From Parelaphostrongylus tenuis (Eukaryota > Nematoda > Chromadorea > Rhabditida > Metastrongylidae), in assembly GCA_019055375.1 (NCBI GenBank), contig JAHQIW010000446.1, forward strand, positions 34,622 through 98,621: a stretch of 64,000 nt of DNA. The letters run 5' to 3'. The translations under genes were made by a program, and so were the position numbers. The notes below the pieces were generated by a model. It worked only from the letters and a program-made list of their open reading frames with translations, had not been told where the DNA came from and did no database searches. This document shows, in pieces, positions 55,576 to 64,000 of this stretch (positions are counted from its first letter, which is position 1; each line of letters starts with the position of its first letter).

Positions 55576-57808
55576 ATAATTATAGATATAGATATTGATA
55601 CATATATATGTATGGGGCGCCGTGGCCTAGTGGTTGTGACGGCTGTCGCGGCGCCCGTGGAGCCAAACTCCACCTTCAACTCTCTACGTCAGTCAACAAC
55701 CGCTTATGAAGCGCAATAGCCGGGCTATCTTCAAGATCGCAAGGAGACTCGCTCAATCAGTGAGCTACGACGTTCAAGAAGAAGACGAGAAAACGAATTG
55801 AATGCTAGATTACTGGGATCTGTAAAGTGAAAAAAGGTGCTATTCTATTATGGCGGCGCCACTTGAGGCCGTCGGTACAAGCGCTTTTGCTGTTATCTGA
55901 CGAATATATGATTATTTGATAGCTTAAATAAGTGAAATTTTGTTTCACACTTGAAGATTTCTTGTTTGATAAAAGCTTTTTTATAACAAAATTTTGACCA
56001 TTAGATAGAGCTAATCTTCCTGATTAGAAGAATGTGTTTGCTTTTTGGAAAAAACTTCTTAGAGCTCTGCAATTCGCACAAAAAGAGTGGGTTTCGCACA
56101 TTTGAAATATCGCTGTTTTCCAAACAATGGTGTTCTTAAATTTTTTCTTATGCTTCTTAGCTTGATCAGTAGATATATTCAGACAATTCCACCGATATAC
56201 TTAGATTCTGTAGGAAACCTTTCAGTCCGCTGTAACAGCCAAATAGAAGTATTTTCACACTTGAGGCGTTTCAACGCTCTTTCGTCGGGAAGAGCATTTT
56301 CCTCAGACTTTCAAAAACCATTCGAGGGTCTGAATTCTGCTGATTCCACTGATGTATTTGGTTTTTCGAAAGGACTTCTCAATGACGTGTGATAGGTCAG
56401 GGCGCGCGATGCAGCGACGGCACCTGGCCACCACGCATTGCTCGGTATGTGAATGGGATTTCGCATACTGGCCCCTGGGTGACAAGCCATCTCAGCAACC
56501 GCCCACATTGATTAATCATTACAAGTCAACTGCGTTCAACTATCTTTTGATTGTCATCGAATTCATTCAATTCTAAGCATTTTGCTTCGCCAAACACCGA
56601 AAAAGAAGCCGTCATGCAATCTTTCTGAGTTTGTCATTCTTTGAAACACGTTGAATTAATTTCAACAAATCTTCTTTTTTTAAAAAAACACATAAACATG
56701 TAGAAAAATATTTGAAGCGTCGGAGAGATATTTGATTTTCATTAAAAAAAAATCCACATGTGAATTATGCAGCGGTTTGGTATTACAACTGTATACACAC
56801 CCTAGCCGACTCGATGTGCTCACTGAGTGTGAAGCCCAATATTCTTTCGGATGTTAGAAAGCTCGAAGGAGTCCTGTTTGAAAATCAAATGTATCGTTAT
56901 AACTGGAAAGAATTTCTCTATCTAACGATCAAAAGCTCATTACAACAAAGTTATTATCCAATGAGAAAACTTTGAATGAGAATCAAATTTTTTTGACTGG
57001 TACGACGCGAAAAATAAGCTATTTGAAAAATTAAGCATGCCATTGAATTTCACTTAATTTGAGCTATTGATAAACTACAAAAATGTTTTGCAAAAGCAAA
57101 AATATGTTTTTACCGAAAGCCTCAGGTTGCGTCGCCATAATAGAGTACAAAAAAAACACTGTGAAGACGGATCTAATAAGGTTTAAAAAAAGTATATATA
57201 TATATATATATATATATATGCATATATGTACATATGCATGTCCATTTAACAGTTATTTTTGGAAAATGAAGAGAAAAAGTACAAACGTTTTATCAAATAC
57301 GAGCACAAAATCAAGGAAATGTCATCTTCTAAAAGAAAAGAACCACCACAGTTTAACTGTCACACTCAAATGAAACTTCTTTGACGATCTTTCTTTGGAA
57401 ACTGTGAAAATAGCTAATTCTGACCTGAACAGCATGAGATTTTCCACAGTTGTTCTCATTCTGCCATTTCCATGAAAATGAAACGTGGGTTGAATTTAAT
57501 ACAGTGACGTTCGCAAATGAGACATGTTGCGAATCACCTACAAAGCATCCATTTAGCTCATTTCCAACGATTAACAAAACAACGCCATTGTTTTGGAGTC
57601 CTATGCTGACAATCTCTTGACATGAGGATTCCCGGTCGGTCTATCGCAAACCAAGTTATGTCTCCCAAGGTGGCGGACGGAGAGATGAACGCAGAACCAA
57701 AACGATTCTGTACTTTTCGAAAACGTAGGTGTGTTCAGAATATGAACTTTCCGCTTCTACTTCGCCGAGTTGGCACATATCTTCGTTATATTCTGTGAGT
57801 CTGATAGA
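44260..57808 (-). CDS. fibronectin type III-like multi-domain protein, family not recognised
   Basis: The exons (minus) I assign are 57808-57698, 57640-57425, 53410-53282, 53074-52976, 52896-52804, 51989-51858, 50299-50200, 47428-47354, 45241-45105 and 44391-44260. They sum to 408 codons with a stop and all junction phases agree. The middle exons are firm: VTVLNSTHVSFSWKWQNENN, FSDWILGGLEANTKYECVL, GNYGAASTVLEVITKQKPPS, EWTAIEFPYTNLTDDIVGYK and LDGLRLMYMYTIQ have the strand pattern, Trp and Tyr positions and Pro-rich linkers of fibronectin type III domains, with N-glycosylation sites (NVT, NST, NLT) pointing to an extracellular protein. Exons at 50.2, 47.4 and 45.2 kb are weaker, as is the first junction (short intron, poor donor). 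The last exon encodes an acidic tail ending PPELSAT. No signal peptide or membrane segment was found, so the N-terminus is probably incomplete upstream and a membrane exon may be missed. Adhesion or receptor function is inference. Confidence 0.7.
45012..45278 (-). CDS. 88-codon open frame, either a small gene or an exon of the fibronectin-like gene
   Basis: It begins MSKRKVEKLLNSALGYRSAY and ends LEEHRYVKS before TAG, with a helix-like composition. An acceptor (AAATTCAG) inside it at 45242 and a donor (AAAAG/GTGGTT) at 45105 allow the central part to be used as the ninth exon of the fibronectin-like gene, and the phases fit. I recognise no family in it. As a separate gene it would be intronless and nested. 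Confidence 0.3.
   Translation of the reverse strand: MSKRKVEKLLNSALGYRSAYSVPVNRSEFLSKVLKTTYRVLVYTLEHLNTCPQYKRQKVVGSNRGLITLDQILNQLIRILEEHRYVKS
45520..46310. repeat. inverted-repeat element, family F
   Basis: The left end CAGGAGTGTTAGTGATCATT then CAAAAGCTC and the right end CTTCCGAATGATTGCTAAAA are inverted relatives. The internal CGCTATCGGATGATTACTAA block matches 27075 and 55292. It lies in an intron of the fibronectin-like gene. Confidence 0.5.
46640..46760 (+). repeat. unclassified dispersed repeat edge
   Basis: GAAGGAGACGAAAGGTGTCG then AAACGTTTAGCCAAATAAAA resembles the stretch at 9700-9730. Only these two copies are visible here. Confidence 0.35.
48124..48160. repeat. AT microsatellite
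   Basis: A TATA run with one G interruption. A GC-rich patch containing GACGGCGCCATTTGCGGC follows; a related patch GGCGGCGCCACTTGAGGC lies at about 55852, after the family 2 SINE. Confidence 0.85.
53565..54010. repeat. three family 1 tRNA-like heads in mixed orientation
   Basis: The heads are at 53565-53633 (minus: CGGTGGTGTAGCGGTAGCAC), 53850-53905 (minus, degraded) and 53941-54004 (plus: TGGTGGTGTAATGGTAGCAA, with a GCGTTCAACTCCTGCC B-box-like word). The flanks AAACATTCGATCCCAAGTGA and AAACATTCAACCTCAGACAA are alike. They lie in the large intron between fibronectin-like exons 2 and 3. Confidence 0.6.
54425..54620 (+). repeat. tRNA-derived SINE-like repeat, family 1
   Basis: The flank CAAACCATTGACGGTTGGTT and GTTGTAGCGTAGAAAGAGTG precede the head at 54517-54588 (GCCGTCAGCAGTGCAATTG; GCGGGTTCGAGCCGCCCAAC). 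The tail AAAGTTTTGCACATGACAC follows. Block order as at 25050-25275. Confidence 0.7.
54810..55480. repeat. inverted-repeat element, family F
   Basis: The left end CACAAGAGTAATTAGCAATC then TTTTGAAAGCTTGAAT is inverted at the right as TTTAAGCTTTCGAATGATTA. The internal CTTACGCTATCGAATGATGA block is kept. This is the clearest of three copies (others at 26310 and 45520). Confidence 0.6.
55531..55613. repeat. interrupted AT microsatellite abutting a SINE
   Basis: TATA runs with ACAT and GATA interruptions end exactly where the family 2 SINE begins at 55614. SINE and microsatellite also touch, in the other order, at 13570. Confidence 0.85.
55614..55830 (+). repeat. tRNA-derived SINE, family 2 (best head)
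   Basis: The head GGGGCGCCGTGGCCTAGTGG is a good tRNA A-box region; the following GTGACGGCTGTCGCGGCGCC can pair with it. Middle TTCAAGATCGCAAGGAGACT, tail AAGAAGAAGACGAGAAAACG then GAATGCTAGATTACTGGGAT. Confidence 0.75.
55900..57180. other. repeat-derived sequence, part of the 145-160-bp degenerate family
   Basis: Recurring words such as AGCTTAAATAAGTGAAATTTTG and AAGGACTTCTCAATGA mirror those at 58000-60000. There is a GC-richer insert at about 56395-56510 (GGGCGCGCGATGCAGCGACG) of unknown origin. No exon of the minus-strand gene was recognised here. Confidence 0.35.
57192..57240. repeat. AT microsatellite
   Basis: Alternating TA with GCATATATGTACATATGCA at the end, itself palindromic. Confidence 0.85.
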
Positions 57809-57999
57809 CTGAAATCCCACAATCAATTTAGTGGAAAGTACTAAAAGACGGCTAGCCCTCGCCTCAAACAGAAAGGCTTTCCGCGATCATTTTAAGAGAA
57901 AATGGTACGCTCCCATTAGCATAATCAGCCCACTTTCAGAGGTGCACGTGGACATCAAAATCAAAAAGCATTTTCGTTTTCTGCTCCCAGTTTGACCTC

Positions 58000-59830
58000 C
58001 TATAAAGATTGTTTTTGGCTGTTTTCAACGTTTGAGCGGTCATTCGATAGCTTAAATTTCCAAAATTTTGAAAATGTACCTTATTCCCAGAAAGAGCTTC
58101 TGGTGCACTGTAACGTAAAAAATAAAGTTACGTTTCTCATCAAACATTTCCCGCTAAACGAAGCTTCTCCTCTAGACTTTTAGTAATCATTCGATAGCTT
58201 CAATCTCAAAGATTCCAATGATGCAATGAGTTTTATTTAAAAAAAAAGTTTTAATGTAGCTTAGTGCCAATTTTGCAAAATGCTATCCACATACTGGCAA
58301 AGTGTAATGGTTTGGTGCCCAGTGCCGCGCTGCGCGAAACTTAACCTTTCTCTTGGCTGCTACAGCGCAAGTTTTTTTCAAAAACCAAATACATCACTGA
58401 AGTCGTCAAGATATAAATTATGGAAATGTCATTTAAGATCTAAAGGAGAAGCTTTATCCTGATAAGAATCTAGCATGTTCTAAGCCGATAGGTCTAGTGC
58501 TACATAGGCGCCTATTTCGTCCTATTGGGACTCATCAGTAACGCACTCTCCCTCGGTTACCGTCGATCCCTTGAGGTTAAATAATCCACTAAAGGAATAG
58601 ACGCCAAGTAAAAATTAACCATCCCAAATCGGATGATGGTATTACCTGACGCTGTGGTGACCGGCAGTCAAACTTGCGGCTTTTATGGTAAAACACACCT
58701 CTACTATCGACCGCTCTTTTACAGACCCGCTCAAAATGATCTAATCTGATAAGGATATGACATGTTCTGAGCCAATAGATCTAGTGCCATATAGGCGTCC
58801 GACTTGCGGTGATTAATTTTTTACTCGGCGCCGATTCCTTTAGAGGATTATTTAACCTCAAGAGATCGACGGAACCGAGGAAGCGTGCTACTGATGAGTC
58901 CCAATAGGACGAAATAAGAGCCTATATAGCACTAGACCTATCGGCTCAGAACATGTCATATCCTTATCAGATTAGATCATTGTGAGCTAGTCTGTAAAAG
59001 AGCGGTCGACAGTAGAGGAGAAGCCTTGTCTAGCAAAAATTTCAAATGAGCAACATAATTTGATTTTTGTTATTACAGCGCAATTATAGAGCCATCTTGA
59101 AAATAAATTACGCCATTTAAACCTCTGAGATTTGTGCTATAAAATAATTGTTTAAGCTAGAAAATCAAAAGGCGCACTTTTCTCAAGAGATCGAAAATGT
59201 ACTGACAACGGAAATGATCCAAAATTACAAAACAAGATTTTTCAACTGCTACAGCGCATGGATTTCGGCTTCTACATCATCAGTGAGCGGTCGGTTGATT
59301 TTCTTTCCTACTTCCGCTTTTGCTTTCGCTCTAACATCATTGCCAAATCAACTTGTAGGAAGCCCTGCCAAGGATCCGTTGCCGAAATCCATTTCCTGGA
59401 AACGAATCGTGAACACCTGAGGAAGCCCTTGCAAGGTTACATCAGGAAATTAAAGAATATTATATGCACAACCAGGAATATACTATTTGGAATATGTGCT
59501 GGGGTCCGCACAACTAGTGATGACGGACCATCTGAGTATCTAAATAAGTTCTGAGCTACAGCGTATTAAAGAGTCCTTTTGATACCAAATACATTATTGG
59601 ATTCGTCGGTAATCATGCTATCGAATGGTTATCAAACTCTAAAGGAAATTCTTTGGTCAGCAAGAAATGTTTGAATGAGAAACAATTTTATTTTGCTCTA
59701 CGGTACAATAATAATGCTATTTTCGAAATAAAATACACTATTAAAACCTTTTATTGAGCTATCGAATGGTTACTAGAACCTAAAGAAACCAGAAATGCGT
59801 TTTTCTCAAGGGGTCGAACTGAAAACAGAT
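58000..59830. repeat. degenerate repeats with about 145-160-bp periodicity
   Basis: The word CATTCGATAGCTTAAAT or its reverse (CTATCGAATGGTTAC) recurs at about 58030, 58188, 59618 and 59762. It comes with ACTTTTAGTAATCATTCGAT, ACAGCGC and a GAAGCTTCTCCT-like block at matching distances. The same words occur inside the family F elements. The foldback at 58470-59025 is inserted in the middle. Confidence 0.5.
58470..59025. repeat. large foldback element, family A (best copy)
   Basis: Left arm from TAGCATGTTCTAAGCCGATA through ATTGGGACTCATCAGTAACG, CTCGGTTACCGTCGATCCCT to CTAAAGGAATAGACGCC. Right arm from CGGCGCCGATTCCTTTAGAG through GATCGACGGAACCGAGGAAG, TACTGATGAGTCCCAATAGG to GGCTCAGAACATGTCATATC. 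Arms of about 140 bp pair well. The core holds another partial left end (58735-58800), so the structure is compound. No protein is encoded. Confidence 0.8.
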
Positions 59831-60009
59831 AACGGAAAAGCACCCAAAATCCTAAGCACAATAAGATAGGTAGCTTCCATTTCGCTGACCCCTTTATGAT
59901 TCCTCAATATGGCAGAATTAATTAGGACCATCACGGGGAGGCTGCTAAGAACTTCAGGACTTTTTGAGAAAACGATCTGTAGCCATAGTGCACGCTCACT
60001 TGCATTCAA
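59806..60009 (-). other. unsupported minus-strand open frame
   Basis: A 67-codon frame with a protein-like composition (LQIVFSKSPEVLSSLP) but no recognisable family and no clear splice sites. It might be an upstream exon of the fibronectin-like gene or chance. Recorded because it is the only candidate of its kind upstream of that gene. Confidence 0.15.
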
Positions 60010-60139
60010 GTCGTTGGAAAATCAAAACTTAAGAATGTTCTTTTTGTAGAAAGCACTAGGGCCTTATCTCTGCACGATATTCATTTGAAAAGCTGGAAGA
60101 GCTTGATTAACTTCAATCCAAGCATGATTAGAGGGTGCC

Positions 60140-60350
60140 CTGCGACGCACCAAGACTTCCATCCCTACGGCGTCCATAAACTGGTATCACACTTATTTGG
60201 AAGGATACACAGCATTAAGTGAATGCATCGGTAGGCCATCGTGAGTCATTGTAGAAGCCAGATATGCATTGATCCACCGCTAACAGTGCTTGAGTCGAGT
60301 GCATAGCGCATCACTCAAGGACTGATTAACGCTGAGTGCCCTATCCCTAT
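60140..60350 (+). repeat. tRNA-headed repeat, family 3 (body and tail)
   Basis: GGTAGGCCATCGTGAGTCAT, GCCAGATATGCATTGATCCA and GATTAACGCTGAGTGC match the plus-strand copy at 12876-13170 in order. It is the last recognisable nematode repeat before the composition break. Confidence 0.65.
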
Positions 60351-60719
60351 CGTGCAAACAAAAACAAACCGTTACGATGAACATACGCCACCGTGTCCGT
60401 GCTCACCAATCCGGCACCCTGGTCATTCATTGGTCCTAACAGAGAACACCAGCATACGGCATTCCTCAGATGCGTTCAGCTTCAATATCGCTTGTGGTGA
60501 TTCTGTTTTTCTGCAATGGGATGCTATTGGTTGCTTTTTTTGGAAAAGACTCTCCAGAACCTCTCAATTAACTCAGAAGTTTACTAAGAAGTTCACCAAA
60601 GTGCTTAGTCGGATTACGGTTAGGGCGTTCCCCTTGCGAGACCCAGCGTGGACCGGGTGGCTCCCGCATCGCCACGGGAATTGGGTGAAGGGGAGAACAC
60701 TGCGGGTCTTATCGTAATA

Positions 60720-63700
60720 GAGAGGGTGAGATGGGAGGAGTTATTAGATGCAATGATAAAGGGTAGCTGTCCTAACAGATAGCCTTCTTGCATCTATGCG
60801 GGCGGCTTCAGTCTCGATCGTGCGCCGGCACTAACTCTGACCTCGCGCCCACGGAAGCGCAATCTAGCACAGGTCATGTCTTCCGGGATAGCTGGTTTCT
60901 CCGGTCATTATCGCACAACGCAAGTCATGAATATTCGCGGCCTAACGGTGTTGCTGCGCATTTGTACAGGGCCATTACTATGTCTGCTTGGTGAATACTA
61001 AGGTGTATACTCGTGTCAGGACGAATCACTGTCCGTAACTGGGCAAGCCCCTCTTGAAAGTGAGGGTATTGCACAGCTAGTAGCTATAGCTAACTCCGTG
61101 TAAGCATGCACTGGCCTATGAGCTAGTATCCTCGCCATTGAGCCTCGAAATTTAATTTGCGTCGGTGGTCTGATGTGATGGAGGCTGCACGCTTTTAGGT
61201 CAGTGCGCCTAAGTTGAATGACTTCCCCGGGCGTCAGAGTAGTTGATGGTCCTTATTCGTGCGATTGTGGCGCGTTTGCAAAGAGATAAGTACTACCAAT
61301 ACGAGATCTGGGGGTTTGGACAACACACTTAGATTGTGGATTCCGCACGCTGGTTAGAGCGTGCGTTGCAATCTCGTGTGACTAGCGACCGTTGCGAGAT
61401 ATCTCAGTGAAGGATGCACGCCCCCATTTCGGATCTGTGTCGCGCGGGGAACGTAACCCCCTCGCTTCTTCTATAGGTGAGGATTAACGGTTATCTCAAT
61501 CGAGCTTCGCCGGTATCTGTCGTGTCCGAGTTTACGAAGGGAGTGGCGGCGAATTACACGTGCCCGCTACGGCTGCGTTCGGCTTGAGAAGCTAATGAAT
61601 GAATTGCTCTAGCCTCTCCCTAAGGTGCCTATTAACTAACTAAAGCCCCGCTTGCCGAATGCATTTTATGGTTTAAACCTACATCGAGATTGTCCTTATC
61701 ATCAGGGGTCCATCAACTTGACAGTTCTTAATCACATGTGTTCAAGCAGGTTGCCAGATGCGGTGGGTATTGGGAACGGTAGCGGAATTGTTTCGTACGG
61801 AGGTCCGGTCCTGTATTGATTAAGTGGGATGCTCCTGTCGGGGGGCATATAAGCCTATAAAACTCTATTGACACCGACTCTACAGATACAGATGAAGTCA
61901 GTGTATGGATCGTCATACTCTTTTGGTAACATCCAGATTCCAACCCACCATGATTCTAGCTGTTGTCCAGGAAATGTAGCATATAAGGTACCGATTGTAG
62001 TTGACTGGGTAGTCTATGTAAAAAATAACGGCAAATTTACTTATCCAGAAGATGTCGCAGACGACCGATACTCACTAAAGATGCCCAAGGAGGGGAGAAT
62101 TATTTAACACGTAATAGGTACAGCTTATCTTGGTGAAGGAAACGAGCCAAGTGGGGAAGCCATCTGAAACCCACCACCCGAAACGGGCGGTCTACTATTC
62201 CCTAGCGTTAATACAAACGAAGGAGGAGACTGGCATGATGCGGTACTAGTACCCGACCAATGACGCAACTACCCGAATGACAGTTGATGACAAACCCGGA
62301 CTCCCAAATAGGGCCGGTACCAGTCGCAGGTGAAGTAAGGAGGCCTGCTACCCTCCATAGCCGTCCTCTTGCCCACGCTGTGAGGTTGAACAGCCGCGAG
62401 CGTATTAGAAATCTGCCATTTCTTCATCCATGCAGTGAGCAGAATACTATTGCTTTCGTACAGACTTTCAGACCCGATGGCCTATAGATTTGTGCCGGAG
62501 CACGGTGTCAAGTATAGGTCTTTCCTATTAGGTATACTAAAGCTCTTTGTCTTAGCAGCATTGTTGCAGAAGCGTGTCAATAGATGAAAACGGACTAGCG
62601 CCCACTGTTCCAATAGCATTTCCTAGATCTACGACATATTGGGTACACAATAAGTTAAAAGTACAAGCGACTGGATTTACAGCTTGCAGCTATGATCGTG
62701 GCGGGCTTATTCTGCTTGTTGAGCGGACACATTGAACCTTTATTTAACGTGTTTCGACTTCAATCTCACCCCTCTTGACCACGAAGAAGTATCTCGTGGC
62801 TAGCGTTTCTCTGACTCTACAATCGGGAAGTAATGTTAGCGCTGTTTGGATCGTAGCGCCATGTACACACGGGAAGAAGTCATGGTTGGGTTGATATGGA
62901 GACTGAAAAGGGTGGTATTTTACTGTTTGTGCTGGTGCTTACCAAAGATACAGTACTGCTCAGTATAAGATTGTTTTGTCTTGCTGGCCTGGACAATTCG
63001 GTTGCTCGATCAAATCTACTCGGTGTGGAGAACCCACGGCAGGCAACGCAAGCATACTACAGCATGCCTAAGTTTTTTTAACCCGACAGGGGGAGGGGTC
63101 TAGGCGTCTGTGTCAACGTATCCATTGGGGAGATCAAGGAATACCCTGTGTGAGATGTTATGCTCTATTTCCGTTCCCCGACAGGATGGTAGGTGGTTCC
63201 TACGCCTATCGCGCATTGATGGAGGGCGATGCCCGTTCAGGAGATTGGCGTACGGTGTCAATATTATGGCGACACGGCAGATCATGTGCGCAATCAGACG
63301 CTAGCTTACGAGAGTGTGCAATACGACATCAGAGAGACGCAATGCTGATTCACGTAGCTGCTTAATCGGTGATGGGTTACCATAGCCGCCCAAGTTTACG
63401 GGGGGGTCTATGATGGACCTGCTCTGTAATAGTACATTATCTATGCGTATTTGCCTCATGTTGAATTCTGTAAGCATTCTTGGCGGTACTCAAGGTCAGG
63501 TATATCTGTTTTGTAGAAAAAAAGTAGACGAGTGCGTGCCCTTTTTCTGGGATCGAATTAGAGAAGATCTCCGGCACGTGGATTGGCATCCGCCACGACA
63601 TCCAAGATGCTATCGACTTTCCATCATCCCGCCGCCCAGTTTAGAGCCCGCTTCGAGGGAAGAACCAACAACTAGGCGAGGTCCCGTTGTCCGCTCAAGC

Positions 63701-64000
63701 ACCAAGTGCTACAAATGGTAGTAAGTTGGGTGTGGTGAGCCGCGGTACTTAGGAGATGAGGCTTCTGCTTGTGGTCTATTATACGGCACTGGGTAGATCA
63801 GACATAGCATGAAGCAACCCCATCATTCGTCATGCCTCAAAGAGTAAGGCAACAAGCGTTCCTCCATCGGAATTAGCTGGCTCTGTAGGTATAAGTACCA
63901 TGTCATATAAGGACAATCCGACGCACGATGGTCTACGATCTAAAATACCTGAATACTGACGAGTAGGACGTGGGCAGGTTGGCAATTAGCAGTCCTCAGT
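60720..64000. other. compositionally foreign terminal segment, no features found
   Basis: From about 60.7 kb the four bases become nearly equal in frequency, long A/T runs and microsatellites vanish, CpG is not depleted, and no repeat family of the window appears. Open frames are short on both strands (about 60-103 codons), as expected of random sequence and unlike bacterial DNA. I see no exon, RNA gene or motif. It may be an assembly artefact, gap fill or shuffled sequence; a diverged intergenic region is less likely. Confidence 0.6.

Noticed and set aside
60352..60717. 121-codon plus-strand open frame
   Set aside because: It starts just past the family 3 repeat and runs to the composition break. 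The protein has no domain signature, and the GC-rich end looks like retroelement untranslated sequence.
63410..63721. 103-codon open frame in the terminal segment
   Set aside because: Length is within random expectation for about 50 percent GC sequence and no motif is present.
1..64000. CRISPR arrays, bacterial operons or phage
   Set aside because: No regularly spaced direct repeats with unique spacers, no long bacterial-type frames and no ribosome binding sites; all supported genes are spliced and eukaryotic.

Overview
The window is nematode nuclear DNA. It is AT-rich, with many short exons, TTTCAG-type splice acceptors, AATAAA polyadenylation signals and abundant tRNA-derived and inverted-repeat elements. 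The repeat content (mariner and RTE remnants, several tRNA-headed SINE-like families, foldback elements) and the sequence of the best-conserved gene suggest a clade V strongylid, such as a hookworm relative. The species assignment is inference.

Genes. Most of the sequence is non-coding and repetitive. I could build four coding structures by splicing exons by hand. (1) Plus strand, 10108-21562: a complete 12-exon Cys-loop ligand-gated ion channel of the acetylcholine-gated chloride channel (ACC/LGC-46-like) group, 478 residues, carrying one extra A in a homopolymer that breaks the frame near the fourth membrane segment. (2) Plus strand, 31343-31699: two exons with a Nup153/Nup358 (RanBP2)-style zinc finger, apparently a fragment. 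(3) Minus strand, 43499-39430: a coiled-coil protein with a membrane segment near its C-terminus, with one missing A implied in exon 2. (4) Minus strand, 57808-44260: a long gene with fibronectin type III-like domains; all ten proposed exons chain in compatible phase. Genes 4 and 3 lie head to tail on the same strand, about 760 bp apart.

Layout. 1-10000: intergenic, with a decayed mariner copy, tRNA-derived repeats and a perfect four-unit heat-shock element. 10100-21600: the ion channel gene; its introns hold repeats and AT microsatellites. 21600-31300: repeat land (RTE reverse-transcriptase remnant, first tandem array of tRNA-Arg(CCT)-like units, SINEs, a tandem repeat of about 165-190 bp). 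31300-33500: zinc-finger fragment, then a 39-bp satellite with four-monomer higher-order structure. 33500-39100: repeats, including the second tRNA-Arg(CCT) array. 39400-57800: the two minus-strand genes, introns full of repeats. 55500-60700: degenerate repeats and a large foldback. From about 60.7 kb to the end the DNA changes to near-equal base composition, with no repeats, exons or long open frames, and does not resemble the rest.

The most unusual observations are the two arrays of about 165-bp units each carrying a tRNA-Arg(CCT)-like sequence, the higher-order satellite, and the abrupt random-like terminal 3.3 kb.
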